Assembly: GCA_038501625.1 (NCBI GenBank)
Contig: JAZAYU010000038.1
Location: 1,364,001 to 1,428,000, forward strand
Source: Corbicula japonica
Taxonomy: Eukaryota; Mollusca; Bivalvia; Venerida; Cyrenidae
Length of the DNA: 64,000 nucleotides
Direction of reading: 5' to 3'
The translations under genes were made by a program, and so were the position numbers. Below the pieces are notes generated by a model, which saw nothing but the letters and a program-made list of their open reading frames with translations, was not told the DNA's origin and made no database searches. Below, piece after piece: positions 12,701 to 30,205 of this stretch (positions within the stretch are counted from its first letter, which is position 1; each line of letters starts with the position of its first letter).

Positions 12701-15700
12701 CTTCCGGTTGCATTAAAATTGCATTGGTGTTGGGGAAGATTTCAGAAATAAGTGAATCCGGGTATGATAAGTGGTTACGAAGAGGCAACTGGTTATTTAA
12801 TATTGGCGTTGTATAGCGCAGATACAAACACCGATATCCTTCTTTCTGTTAGCAAACCATAACGTTGATGGTGGGAAACATTTTTAACCCATGGCCTCCG
12901 GATTTCTGCCACTCAGCCACTCCCATTCACAGCGCTTATAATTAGTTTTCTTGTTCTTTATGCATGCCTCTCTAATGAATGGCAAATTTCTAATAGGCAT
13001 AGATTGGCTAAGATTTTGACTTCCATAAACATTTATCGTTTTAAATTAAAACATGTAGAACAAATGGACCGCTTCTTGTCCTGTGCATTTATATTTTCGT
13101 AAACGTATATCAAGAAAAACGACTTTTGAAATTGCAATATGACCACTTTAAACTTACTTTAAAATTGCATTACTTGAGCACAAATATTTTTATTGATTGT
13201 TTTTTTTAAATGCATTGTTTGTTTTTTAGATAATCTGTCACTGATTTTGGGACTTGGTATAGGCATACCGCTCTCCTTACTGGCCTTTGCTTCAATTATT
13301 GTGTGTATGGTCCTTCACCATCGGAACGAGAAAAGGAAGAAGCCATTGCCATGGATCCGTAGTGATAGTGGCAGCAGGTACAAACTTTTAAACTACGGTG
13401 CACTCAAAAAAGTTATTTGATAGCTTTGTTAATAGTAACAAAGCAAGATAAGGCATAGATTAAAAATACAGCCTCCCAAAACAAAATAATATTTACCTTT
13501 ATGGTGTTTTTATGACAAAATGTTCTGAAATGTTGAAATACCATCAGAATAAAGTGATATTTAAAACAAAATTGCATGTTATTCCGCAATTTGCAAAAAC
13601 TACAACAACTACAAACTTCATTTTATCAAGGTTACCAAGTAACAACAAACACAAAAATAGCAAATTCTATAATTTTGTAAGTATTGAAATGGTAATAGTT
13701 TTTTTCAGTGCACCATCTTCAACTAATTAAGAGAAAAATAAATTACAGTTAATAAAGGATAGGCATACTATAGAATAATATCTAAATGATTAGGGATACA
13801 TCTTAGCTATGGATGTTGTAAGGTTTTGTATTTGCGGCAAAATTAACATTAAGTGTTCTGAATAATATTACTAGTTATCTTAAGATAACGGTTTTCTTTT
13901 GTCATGTAATAATTATGTTAATGAATGATAGTTGATGACAGTATGTTTTCATAACGAATACCATGCGTGATGTGAAATTGAGATTTTCTTTTTTGTTCAA
14001 TAGCGAATATGATGACAATGCCAGTTCATTCTTTTCTCGAACACGTATACCTAAAATGATAAATACCAGAGCTTATGCCGGACTTGCTCGGTTTCAACAG
14101 GAGGGTATGGAATATTTATCCCAGGATTCTTTTGATGATAACTTTCGTTCTGAACAGGCTACGCATAGCAGAGCAGGTAATTCTTCATTTTGAGTTTATT
14201 TACATTGTTCGTGTAAAATTGAAACAAAAAGTTTTTTGTAAAACTCATGCAATAAATTTTTTTTGTCTGACTCGTCAGTTTCGCAAACATTTTCTTTTAA
14301 ATTCATAAAAAATGCGATATTCACAATATGTTGTAAACAGTTTATTGATTGGCAAAATAACCTATAGCAATCTACTTATTCGTTTACATTAAAAAGATAT
14401 TTCAATTTTTTCACCATCATGCCCACCACTGTTCAACTAATCAAAATTTGAAGTGTTAAAGTAATTGAATATTGAGCGAAACAATTTTATTTTTGATTTT
14501 TTATGTGACATTCACGAGTATTCTACTGGTCTAAGTGAAAAAATCTGTAAATTGTGTAAGCGGCTACTTTCGACTTTTTATACTAGGCCTGGAGAGAAAC
14601 ATGCATTTACAAAGTTTACAACTGTTTGTAACAAGCAGATACATATTTCACTTTTTATTGCTGTCATTTTTTACTGTAAACTGAAATTGAAACTGTCAAA
14701 TGGGGTACACACTCAACCAAAGTTCTAATTGGTCATTAATTGTTTATGTTTACAATGTATGCTAGTTTCGTTTCTTTCCTACTTCAAGAGAGGTTGTGGA
14801 AAGAACTGTTTTGTCTTTAAATCATTTATCTAAATGTCTTTTTTATCTTTATTGATTGTTTTCGTAAATGTGTACAATACCATTTCCCTACACAGCAGAG
14901 TCAAAATTAGAACAGACTTTAATTGAAAGGGAGGTAATTTTAAAATTGGATACTTTGAAAGGGGTTATTTAAACAAATAAGCTATTGATTAATCATGTTT
15001 TCTGTTTTTCCTACTAATTAGGGGTTCTGTTAAAAAAACATGGAAATAAGAGCACATTTCTGTTTGCTTTACCTTTTTATGCAAGAAATAAGAAATGTAT
15101 TTTAAGCAAATTTAAGGATAACTCTCGCTAAAACTGTTCCAAAGTCAAGTATTACAAGATTAAAGCGTAATCAAAGACTGTTGTTGGCATGTGATCATAA
15201 ATAAATAGTGAATTCACTGCCTTTCTAATAAACAATACGATCAATTAGAATTTTTTTTGAGTTGTTGATTGTATTAGTTGCAGATGCTGGTAGCGGTATA
15301 TGTGATTTATTTTACCGATTTTCTGTTTCATTTTAGCTGAAGAACATGGCAAAGGATTTTCGTGGGACTTCGTGTTTAATTATTTCAATCCACATGAAAA
15401 AGTATGATTTGTTATTTTAAAATCATAACTTCTTTTGACATCATAAAAGTTTAAAACAAATTATTAAGTTTACATCAGGCAGGCATTTTTAATATTTTTT
15501 ATGCGTTAGAAGAAAGAAATTTGCTTATTGAAGTGTGTAAACATGTTTTGTTATTTTAACTGATTGATTGTAAGGACCGCGTTTTTATCACTGTAAATTG
15601 CAACAATCGCTTTTCTAAGACCGTATATCACAGATTTGATTGAATGATTTCCCCAAAGCCAGGCCCACCCTGAACGCACGCAGCATAACTGTTAATTGTC

Positions 15701-15817
15701 CCATTATTTTACAAGTACTTTGAAACACTTATTTCCATGCAAAATACGTTCATTTCTTTTCAATTTCAGTTTACCATACAAAGACCCATTGTAGATTCCA
15801 GACCCTCACACGTGTAG
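600..15817 (+). CDS. Gene 1: multi-EGF, SEA-domain, single-pass membrane protein (membrane-mucin-like), 5' partial
   Basis: Spliced gene assembled by hand from phase-compatible exons: 600-728, 1015-1137, 1629-1889, 2198-2464, 3077-3193, 3860-4135, 5204-5479, 6089-6367, 6829-6864, 7232-7335, 10358-10422, 11067-11224, 11552-11660, 12527-12543, 13230-13377, 14004-14176, 15337-15401 and 15770-15817. All junctions keep one reading frame to the stop TAG at 15815. Domain order is EGF repeats, a Thr-rich linker, SEA, a Cys-rich EGF-like stretch, a transmembrane helix and a ~100-residue tail ending S-H-V. EGF-SEA-EGF-TM with a PDZ-type C-terminus is the known layout of membrane mucins such as MUC3/12/17; orthology is not claimed. 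The protein should sit at the plasma membrane with its EGF array outside. The start codon and signal peptide lie left of the window. Exon boundaries are predictions without transcript support. Confidence 0.82.
1015..1137 (+). CDS. Gene 1 exon: calcium-binding EGF domain
   Basis: Begins D-I-D-E-C, the calcium-binding EGF signature, and carries all six cysteines. The segment C-T-N-F-D-G-S-F-K-C-T-C fits the Asp/Asn hydroxylation consensus C-x-[DN]-x4-[FY]-x-C-x-C. Acceptor CACAG, donor GTAAGA, phase 1-1. Confidence 0.8.
1430..1500 (-). repeat. Short dispersed repeat (CACAGCCTCCCCACACAGCC family)
   Basis: One of at least four related ~70-bp segments (also 5795-5865 minus, 10912-10985 plus, 20352-20420 plus; a degraded one near 32285). 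Shared landmarks are CATATCAGGAATGGCCA and GACACAGCCTCCCCACACAG. The class is unknown. Confidence 0.5.
1629..1889 (+). CDS. Gene 1 exon: laminin-type short EGF plus calcium-binding EGF
   Basis: Two modules in one exon. The first is a Gly/Cys-rich laminin/MEGF-type EGF (starts CDSGRYG, ends C-S-C-K-N-G-W-N-G-Q-N-C). The second is a DIDEC calcium-binding EGF. The same pairing recurs at 2198, 3860, 5204 and 6089, so the doublet exon is the unit that has been multiplied. Acceptor TCTAG, donor GTGTGA, phase 1-1. Confidence 0.78.
2198..2464 (+). CDS. Gene 1 exon: laminin-type EGF plus calcium-binding EGF
   Basis: Doublet exon like 1629-1889. The first module ends C-S-C-K-D-G-W-S-G-M-N-C and the second begins D-I-N-E-C. 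Acceptor TTTAG, donor GTAAGA, phase 1-1. A minus-strand reading frame over it is a shadow. Confidence 0.8.
3077..3193 (+). CDS. Gene 1 exon: calcium-binding EGF domain
   Basis: Single EGF starting D-I-N-E-C and ending ENDCT before donor GTAAGT. It is phase 1-1. Its last bases (about 3176-3190) reappear at about 4736-4750 as the right half of a chimeric dead exon, so this exon was one breakpoint of the local duplication. Confidence 0.8.
3860..4135 (+). CDS. Gene 1 exon: laminin-type EGF plus calcium-binding EGF (duplicate copy A)
   Basis: Doublet exon, first module beginning C-T-D-N-T-Y-G-N-N-C, second beginning D-I-D-E-C. It is almost identical to 5204-5479, with few residue changes, showing a recent duplication. 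Several N-x-S/T sites are present. Acceptor TGTAG, donor GTAAGC, phase 1-1. Confidence 0.8.
4210..4375 (-). repeat. Dispersed hairpin repeat, copy 1
   Basis: Contains the stem-loop CAGGCTC...GAGCCTG, followed by the conserved motifs seen in the other copies (GGCGGCGT, ACCCGG). Other copies lie near 5570, 22215, 28850, 33770 and 43440. It is a short non-coding mobile repeat of unknown class. Confidence 0.6.
4510..4605 (-). repeat. tRNA-like SINE head, copy A
   Basis: On the minus strand there is a B-box-like GGTTCACTCCC preceded by a tRNA-like arm region. The acceptor stem does not pair, so this is a SINE or tRNA remnant and not a working tRNA. It is duplicated at about 5955-6045. Confidence 0.4.
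4637..4760 (+). pseudogene. Chimeric dead EGF exon in gene 1
   Basis: The left part (acceptor TGTAG, then about 100 bases) matches the start of the 6089-6367 exon. At about 4735 the match switches to the last bases of the 3077-3193 exon (GAAAATGATTGCAC). The junction sits on the microhomology TGAA. The normal donor after that motif is lost, and the frame reaches TGA soon after. It is read as the scar of an unequal exchange and should not be coded. Confidence 0.75.
5204..5479 (+). CDS. Gene 1 exon: laminin-type EGF plus calcium-binding EGF (duplicate copy B)
   Basis: Near-identical partner of 3860-4135, including its flanking introns. It keeps the frame, six cysteines per module and both splice sites (TTTAG, GTAAGC). 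Phase 1-1. Confidence 0.8.
5570..5670 (-). repeat. Dispersed hairpin repeat, copy 2
   Basis: Duplicated together with copy 1 as part of the gene 1 segmental duplication. It has the same CAGGCTC/GAGCCTG stem. Confidence 0.6.
5795..5865 (-). repeat. Short dispersed repeat, copy 2
   Basis: Minus-strand copy of the family described at 1430, with ATATGCATATCAGAAAT and CCTCCCCACACAG landmarks. Confidence 0.45.
5955..6045 (-). repeat. tRNA-like SINE head, copy B
   Basis: Minus-strand B box GGTTCAATCCC, closer to the Pol III consensus than copy A. It is part of the same segmental duplication. Confidence 0.4.
6089..6367 (+). CDS. Gene 1 exon: laminin-type EGF plus calcium-binding EGF
   Basis: Doublet exon beginning with a CSGNTYG motif, second module D-I-N-E-C. 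It is the intact parent of the broken copy at 4637. Acceptor TGTAG, donor GTAAGC, phase 1-1. It is the last EGF before the linker and SEA domain. Confidence 0.8.
6603..6697 (-). repeat. tRNA-like remnant in gene 1 intron
   Basis: The minus strand begins GGTCCCGGCTCGCTCAATAG (A-box-like) and has a B-box-like GGGGTTGCTACCC. Stems are imperfect. A C-rich tract follows at about 6698-6737. Confidence 0.35.
6829..6864 (+). CDS. Gene 1 micro-exon: Thr-rich linker
   Basis: A 36-base exon coding a short stretch with five consecutive Thr (AITTTTTLAPG). Acceptor TTTCAG, donor GTATGT, phase 1-1. It joins the EGF array to the SEA domain and is a vestigial PTS segment compared with true mucins. Confidence 0.6.
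7232..7335 (+). CDS. Gene 1 exon: SEA domain, N-terminal part
   Basis: Codes the start of SEA (VDVKLKLGIVI, then YEKYKAEVHKQ). Acceptor GTAAG, donor GTACCA, phase 1-0. The next compatible exon is 10358, so the 3-kb repeat-filled intron interrupts the SEA domain. Confidence 0.7.
7540..8860 (+). repeat. Degenerate ~170-bp tandem repeat in gene 1 intron
   Basis: Seven to eight copies of a unit of about 156-175 bp. Each contains GGTTAAAGTTTGCGTGCAAG, then an AGCTTTGAAACTT motif and a TCATGTCC...GTATGCCAAGAACCATA motif. The first copy is preceded by a CGTCGGCGTCCCGC lead-in. Short reading frames over it are by-products. It resembles a repeat common in mollusc genomes (from memory, not checked). 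Confidence 0.75.
8917..9000. repeat. Microsatellites (CATAC)n then (CACAC)n
   Basis: About ten ACCAT/CATAC pentamers followed by about eight CACAC pentamers, directly before the ACC/AAC tract. Confidence 0.9.
9013..9720. repeat. ACC/AAC low-complexity tract (mucin-like frame, probably not coding)
   Basis: Almost pure A and C on the plus strand, so several frames on both strands stay open. One frame reads as a Thr/Pro-rich mucin. It lies in the intron between SEA exons 7232-7335 and 10358-10422. Those join in phase without it, and coding it would split the SEA fold. Confidence 0.75.
10358..10422 (+). CDS. Gene 1 exon: SEA domain, middle
   Basis: 65-base exon coding an amphipathic helix (AQLKDVMFEIVIKSL). 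Acceptor TTTCAG, donor GTAAGT, phase 0-2. It joins in frame to R-N-G-S in the following exon. Confidence 0.7.
10912..10985 (+). repeat. Short dispersed repeat, copy 3
   Basis: Plus-strand and best-preserved copy of the family described at 1430. It lies in the intron before the SEA cleavage-site exon. Confidence 0.5.
11067..11224 (+). CDS. Gene 1 exon: SEA domain with probable self-cleavage motif
   Basis: Begins R-N-G-S-L-I-V-D-Y, matching the G|S-x-x-V strand at which SEA domains of membrane mucins break themselves after folding. The rest gives the C-terminal SEA strand and helix (VPDVAAAIAYIF). Acceptor TTTCAG, donor GTAATA, phase 2-1. Self-cleavage is inferred from the motif. Confidence 0.75.
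11552..11660 (+). CDS. Gene 1 exon: membrane-proximal EGF-like segment
   Basis: Contains four cysteines (VCQIYEA, GCADDHIC, PVCE) in an EGF-like spacing after SEA, as in MUC3/12/17. Acceptor CAAG (not the usual CAG), donor GTATGT, phase 1-2. Confidence 0.6.
11880..12360. repeat. 51-bp minisatellite in gene 1 intron
   Basis: About nine degenerate copies with landmarks GCAACTGTTGCATACCGTTT and TTACTGGTTCCTAGTATTTT. Copies at 11931, 11982, 12032 and 12083 give a spacing of 50-51 bases. Later copies are more diverged and some are shorter. Confidence 0.8.
12527..12543 (+). CDS. Gene 1 micro-exon
   Basis: A 17-base exon (ELRTTE) between CACAG and GTGAGT. It is needed to keep phase between the EGF-like exon (ends phase 2) and the transmembrane exon (begins phase 1). 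It is too short for homology, so confidence rests on phase and splice sites. Confidence 0.5.
13230..13377 (+). CDS. Gene 1 exon: transmembrane helix
   Basis: Codes a hydrophobic helix (LILGLGIGIPLSLLAF followed by ASIIVCMVL), then a positive stop-transfer stretch (HHRNEKRKK). It is a type I orientation with the EGF/SEA side outside. Acceptor TTTAG, donor GTACAA, phase 1-2. Confidence 0.82.
14004..14176 (+). CDS. Gene 1 exon: cytoplasmic tail
   Basis: Polar tail with several Tyr and Ser residues (SEYDDNASSFF, YAGLARFQQ, EYLSQDSFDD). No catalytic domain is seen. Acceptor AATAG, donor GTAATT, phase 2-1. Confidence 0.65.
15337..15401 (+). CDS. Gene 1 exon: cytoplasmic tail
   Basis: Codes an aromatic-rich stretch (GFSWDFVFNYFNPHEK). 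Acceptor TTTAG, donor GTATGA, phase 1-0. Confidence 0.6.
15770..15817 (+). CDS. Gene 1 last exon: C-terminus with PDZ-ligand-like end
   Basis: Sixteen codons ending R-P-S-H-V and TAG at 15815-15817. S-x-V at the end fits the class I PDZ ligand rule ([ST]-x-hydrophobic). Acceptor TTTCAG. The 3' UTR follows. Confidence 0.65.
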   Translation, partial: FTIQRPIVDSRPSHV

Positions 15818-16011
15818 AGCGACATTATCATCGATGAAACAAATGACGAATTTTTATAATTGTTATGTTTTTTTGTTGTAAATGAATTTGCTCAAAATGA
15901 TAGAGTTTCAGCTTAGGACTCACGTCGAGTCAAGTTTGGATAAATGTGTTAACACAGCATCACTTGCTCAAAAGCAATGCTCATAATCATTAACATTGTT
16001 GAACATTTTGA

Positions 16012-16017
16012 AATAAA
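16012..16017 (+). terminator. Candidate poly(A) signal of gene 1
   Basis: AATAAA about 195 bases after the stop codon, the first canonical hexamer downstream. It is assigned by position only. Confidence 0.4.
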
Positions 16018-16099
16018 TATCATCAAGTAATCTCTTCATAAATACGAAAGCAGTAACTGTTATAAAAAATTATTTTGTGATATTACAGTTAAATATTAT

Positions 16100-17330
16100 A
16101 GATAGAATATGTATCATTCGACCGTCCGCATTTTATTCGTGGATTCGTGCCTTTAATGTGTTCTGTTCAACTTGATGACGTCATTTTAAAGAATAACTTC
16201 ATTGCCCGAACGTACCCTCTCTCCGTGACTCGACCAACCTTTAAGAACAATATTACAGTGAAAAGCTGACAAATATTTAAATATCGGTATTTTTTGCTAA
16301 TGTGTTCAGAAGAATAACTGGTGTGGGTAATTTGACGGTCATGTGATACTCTCAGTTTATAACACAGAATGATCTATTAGCACATTTAAGCGTGTACAAT
16401 ATTTGTTCTGTGAGAAACACACGTCAAAACATGGCGATATCATTTCCTTTTTAGGCGCGCCACGAAAAAAGGTACTTTGGTAATATTTTCTGACATTTTA
16501 TTTGTTAATATATTTAGTAGGAACTAACAAATATCTATTGATTTCCCAACAAGTGATTTTTTTACACATTTGGTCAATAAAATGATATTTTTAACGCGAA
16601 ATGCATAATACATGCAATTAATGTCGTCTGCCCAACTTTATGACGTCATTTCAAGAATTGAAGTTAACTGTCCGAAGGTACCTTTTCCAATGACGCACCC
16701 CATTTTTAATTAACTTGTCTTACACGTGACTGTCCAGATACTCATATTTTTTCTATAATTTAATATTTTACGCTCATAAAAAAATCGTTAATTTTTTTAG
16801 ATATACACATTTATATGAGCCTTATGTAGTATATAATTATAGTCATGTTAATGACCCTCACTGTGACAATGGCTTAAAAAGCATGTTTTTGTTTATTTTT
16901 AATGAATTATTAATATATTGAATATATTGATTTATATATAAACTTAAGAAAATAAAATAAAATATTAATGTCTTCATTTTATTCTTTACAACCCTCTGTA
17001 AAGACAACAAGAAATTTTACAGCTCTCAGCATGCTTTGCATGCTTAGCGATTAGCTCTTCTATAGTTTATCGTCATGCCGCATCTTTGATTCTACGACGG
17101 TGGAAGGAGAATTAGAGCCTATCAAAGTTTATCGGACAATCTTGTTCAATTAACAAGAAGCTCAATTTATTCTTTTATCCCCGCCATCGTGTTCTTGCTA
17201 ATTTTACTCGATGGGCTCTGGTCTCAGTAAGATCATCGATTAGCCCACGTTTTTCTTATTCATTCTTAAAGCGTGGATACGTGGTTGAAGCTTATTCACA
17301 CGTTTTAGTCAACACTGTTCTAAAATAAGA
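16100..17330 (+). mobile_element. Composite repeat ending in a Penelope-like 3' fragment, copy A
   Basis: Shares its whole layout with 31130-32230: a GACGTCA-containing non-coding part, then GCATGTTTT...AATGAATTATT, then a region that in copies B and C reads as the C-terminal part of a Penelope-like protein, then TTCTTTTATCCC...GGTCTCA. It contains an internal direct repeat (near 16130 and 16600). Confidence 0.5.
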
Positions 17331-17527
17331 AACAGCAATAAAATAAATCTGTTTTTATGTAAACATTTCTAACGATCAGGCCACACTTTAAAACATGTTA
17401 ATATAAGGCCTGTTGAAAAAATATATTTGATAACAGTACTTCAAGAGCATTTAAAATTAGAGCAAGGCTTATTTCGGAACACAGTTGGATAAAAAAATAC
17501 TCCAAACAGCTTATCCACTTGCTTTAA

Positions 17528-17909
17528 ATGATAATATTTATTAAGAAGGCAACATTTAAAAATCCTTATTTTGACATTTTTGAATTGCAGGTAATACGGA
17601 AACGAAAATCGAGGTCACACGGGATAAGGACTAATGGTAACATCAAAAGAAAATCACATGTTTATTGTTCTATTAATGACCTTCAAAATATTTTAAAACA
17701 TTCTGGTAGTCATGCTATGTTTTTGCGTTTGGCTTCTCTTTCTATTTCAAGTTTACAGAAAGCGGATAAGGAAGCCGATGATATTGTTATAAGAACTCAT
17801 CCACTTAATGAAGTTGTCAGCCGTACTCAGTGTTACACTAGGCATGTTCTCAGACCACACATTGACTTGGAATGTGATTACCAAAGAGATTTCCTAAAAA
17901 AAATCAAGA
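17528..17909 (+). other. Unrecognised open reading frame, fragment
   Basis: About 125 open codons ending where the SINE begins. It includes VIRKRKSRSHG, DLQNILKHSGSHAMF and ADKEADDIVIRTHPL. A possible acceptor (AATTGCAG) lies at 17589. It could be a fragment of a transposon protein or an old exon cut by the SINE. No family was recognised. Confidence 0.25.
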
Positions 17910-18203
17910 CCCGCCCGGCTAGCTCAGTGGATAGAGCATCGGACTGTCAATCCAGGGGTCGTGAGTTCGATCCCCAGCCGAGGCGGGAAAAATTTCTCCG
18001 TGAGAATTGAAGTCGGACATTGCGTCTGAGAGTCATTTGTCCCTCACCTCTGATTCAAGTGAGGAAGCAGTCAGTCGCTTGCGGAGAAATTTGTTAGTAC
18101 TGGTTAGAGACCCAGGAACACCGGTTAGTTGGACTGACCGCCGGGATATAACCAGAAAGGTGTTGAAACCAGGCGTTAAACCCCAAAACAAAACAAAAAA
18201 AAT
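17910..18203 (+). mobile_element. tRNA-Asp-derived SINE, copy 1
   Basis: Head 17910-17987 folds as a tRNA: CCCGCC pairs with GGCGGG, A box TAGCTCAGTGG, anticodon GTC (Asp), B box GTTCGATCC. A ~200-bp conserved body follows, ending CAGGCGTTAAACCCC and an ACAAA-rich tail. Only about six differences from the copy at 60478, so both are young. The 3' part recalls mollusc SINE families with a conserved central or V-like domain (family name not asserted). Confidence 0.85.
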
Positions 18204-18490
18204 CCTAACAAGAAATATCTTTAAAAAAAGATAAACGGCGTTGATGGAAAAGATTTTTATATATAAGAAAGAAAGAAATAAAGAGCGTGCAAAAATTTCG
18301 TCTGATGATAATACGTCGATTAAAGAAGAATGTCTAATGTTAACTGTACATTTATTCAGTTTCAATAAAATAACTCTTGTAGAGTTAGTACTAATGACGA
18401 ATAACTGTTATTAAAATACAATAAATAAAAATAATAACTTGTTACAAGAGCGAAATCTACCAACTTTTACGTAAATTAACTTAAAAAAAG

Positions 18491-18561
18491 TGTCCCTCCC
18501 GAGTATTGAACCCGGGGCATCCGCTTGAGAGGCGAGTGTGATAACCACTTCACCAAAGCGA
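18491..18561 (-). pseudogene. tRNA-Glu (CTC)-like pseudogene
   Basis: On the minus strand: A-box-like TGGTGAAGTGG, anticodon loop with CTC, B box GGGTTCAATAC. The two ends of the acceptor stem (TCGCTTT and AGGGACA) do not pair, so it is not a working tRNA. Confidence 0.5.
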
Positions 18562-19199
18562 TTTAAATGTCTGGACTTTAAATTAGCAATCAGTATCAAA
18601 GGATCTAGAAAGGAACCAGTAAGAACCAGAAATATCTGCACTTCTCTGTCGTTTTACACTGCGTATTGTACTCGAGTGTTTACCTGACACCCATGAATAT
18701 TCCATACAAAATCGTATTTAAGCCATCAATTGACTTAACTGGTTATTTATACCGTAAATATCTTTTTCTCCAATACAATTATCGCTTTTAAAAACGAAAA
18801 TGCCCGAACATGTAAGTGCCATGTAAATACTAACACACAATATAAAAATCGTTACGGTAATCATTAACGAGACCCACTAATAACCAATCAAAATAATCTA
18901 TTTGATTTTCCCGCTGCATAATAAGTTTTATTTACAATATTTCATTGGTCGAAAAACTAGGTCAAAAGTGAGCTTAGACAGCTAACGCCGAAAACAATCA
19001 GTTTAAATAAAGGTGTACAGGTTTATATACCTTCCAAGTATATTTAAAGAAAATAAACTGTTGAATCGGCTATACCTAATTATTTTAAGAATACTGAAAC
19101 ACCCATCGTTTGTTAAAAATACAACAACCTAATCAGAAACACATTTTCAATAACAACAAAATTACCTCGGATTTACAGATTGTTGAAACCACACCATTA

Positions 19200-20345
19200 T
19201 CTTGAGACTGTTCTAATTCAAAATTTTGCTATCAACCTGCCGGTCACATCGTTACAGTGGATCTAAATGTTATCATAGACTGTAGAATCTGCAATTTAAT
19301 TTCAAAAGGTGCGAAATATACAATTCCATCGGACATCGGCTTTAATAGCTGTCGTGCAGAAATTGCAGAGTCTTTAAACTCTTTTTGCATAGATGATGTA
19401 AAACGAGAACATGCTGATCCTAATGCTCTTTCAAACTGGAACAAATATTCAAAATAATTGACACTCGTATATCCTTCTATAATAGAACCCTAGCTTTATT
19501 ACCACCTCGACCTCGATTTAACTTTCGTCATTTGAAAAGGGGTATTCAAGAGTTTCACAACAGATTTGTTTTAACACCTGCTAATAAGGAAGGCTTCAAA
19601 TAATGCAATTATATTGTGACGTATACCCTATATTTATGTTCAAACTATAGAGCTTAAAAGCACTAATGCTTATACACTAACTTTTTCATCTGAGAGTGAT
19701 ATTGTTACTGCACACACTCTACAAATGACAACGTTTAGAATCAGTGTTGATCCGAAACAAGACAAAGTACCTGGTATAAATTGGTCGTCTATAATGCGCA
19801 AAACACCATACAAACTAATATTTATTGCAAACGCTAGTTCTTGTACAACTTCTAAATTATCCGTGCTCTTAACTTCTTGTCTTACAGCTATAAAAGATCA
19901 TGTAAATAGGTATTGCGAAAAGGTGTTTGAAACCACTGGCAAAAAATTATTTTGGTCTATAAAATTAATGTTAATGATTTCAATGAATGTAATGTTTTCA
20001 TAACAGATAACAACTTTTAAAACAAGGTTATCGGTATCACAAATTAAGGAAAACATTTTGCAAGTTTCATTGCTAATACCATCATAGAATTTTAAAAAAT
20101 GCAGTTTAAATTCACTTTTGCAAAAAGGTATTTCACAGCCAGTTTGTTTATGGAGATTCATTTAAAAAGTAAAGATAATAACAGACAATGTTAATTTCTC
20201 ACGGTAAATTGTAAATCTACTTATTCAAAAAGAAAGGTTACAAACATGATATTCTGCAGCACTCTGCAGGCCTGGTGATTAACCCATCTACAGTTGATCA
20301 TTATGCTTACTTCTTTTGTTGCACGACTGTGCCAGGGGTATAAAA
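19200..20345 (+). mobile_element. Decayed Penelope-like retroelement (reverse transcriptase remnants), copy B
   Basis: Broken frames give pieces typical of Penelope-like elements in order: DIGFNSCRAEIAESLN (about 19335); RFNFRHLKRGIQEFHNRFVL (about 19510); DPKQDKVPG followed by KTPYKLIFIANASSC and KLSVLLTSCLTAIKDH (about 19745-19900); QKGISQPV (about 20120); and NPSTVDHYAYFF with CTTVPG (about 20280-20337). The middle of the RT, including the catalytic YADD region, is missing. Assignment rests on remembered family motifs. Confidence 0.7.
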
Positions 20346-20800
20346 AAGCAAAATATGCATATCAGGAATCGCCACACTCAAAAAACACAGCCTCTCACGC
20401 AGCGAAAAAGAAGAGAACATAGAAGCTCGATTTGTTTCTTTTATCCCGGTCATCGTGTTCTTGCTGATTTGACTCCAAGTGCTCTGGTCTCGGAAAGGTC
20501 ATTGAGTACACGCCTATTGGCTTTTCAATGCTGTTAGCATCTAATGCGTTATATGTGTGTGTGCTTTTGCATACAAAATTGATGACCACATAGGTGGGTT
20601 GGATTTATTTCCCCAAGACCGCTTGTACTTGTTTTGTGATATTAGAACCTGTTGGGGCAAGTGTGAGGTTGGTGCATCCTAGAACCTGGCTTAAACCACT
20701 AGTCGCAATTCGTTTTGCCATGGACCGTTCTAATGCGTTAACCCCAAGGGTTCTCTTTTTTCGTTGATTGTTTTGGCGTCTTATTTGAATAGACATTACT
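20346..20800 (+). repeat. 3' non-coding tail of the Penelope-like element
   Basis: Contains the short dispersed repeat at 20352-20420, TTCTTTTATCCCGGTCATCG, and GTGAGGTTGGTGCATCCTAG. The last two motifs recur at about 31940 and 32150, so the tail is shared by copies B and C. Confidence 0.5.
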
Positions 20801-21569
20801 TAGTTTGTTCTAACTGCAACGATAAAAATCAGATTTTGAAGTATACTTTCAACTGTCGAATTAGTGACTTTTGTTGATTAAATGTCAGTGGCATTTAAGG
20901 CCATGAATTAAATGATTAATAATAAATCTTAAAATGTGACAAGTTTGAAGTGTATACTCCAAATCTAGGCTGAAAAATTAAGATATTACGATCAGTGAAG
21001 TTAGGACATCGTCTAAGTGTACTAATTGTACCACACATTATTACTGCTATAAGTTTACAAATGTTCACAATTCTATAGTCGCGATTTTCGTCAAATTAAT
21101 ATTTAAAAAAGTAAAGACTTATTGATAACGGACCTCGCGTCAATTAGGTAAAAATTCAAAATTTTCAATATGAAAGGTCAATTCTGTCGTGCGATATGTT
21201 GAGGCTTTTTTATATATATCAAATTTACAAACAGAAGAGTATAACAGTCAATCTAAATTCCGGGCATCATATTTGTATAATAACGAGTTATATGAAATTG
21301 TTCTGGAATTAAATTGGAAACAAATGCGAAATAGGTAAACTTTTAATATGTAAATAAACATTTTATTTAGATATATTACAAATATTTTGTATATAAAGGG
21401 TAAAATATTAATGTAAATAGGTAATTGCTAATTTATTTAATATTTGATTTGAAAATGCCACCTGTCAATATACATGTATAGCTCATTCATTCCTTTTGTA
21501 AATCCCATCAAATTGCAATTGATTGTGCATTAAATATTGTTTTCAGTTGAGATCCAACCCACACTCACA
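20801..21569. promoter_or_regulatory. Upstream region of gene 2 with a TATA-like box
   Basis: TATATAAAGG at about 21389-21398 lies ~180 bases before the gene 2 ATG. A possible acceptor TTTTCAG ends near 21546, just before the ATG, so a short 5' non-coding exon may lie between. Nothing else was recognised here. Confidence 0.3.

Positions 21570-30205
<8,636 letters not shown>

Noticed and set aside
17910..17987. Functional tRNA-Asp gene
   Set aside because: It is continuous with a SINE body and tail, repeated almost unchanged at 60478.
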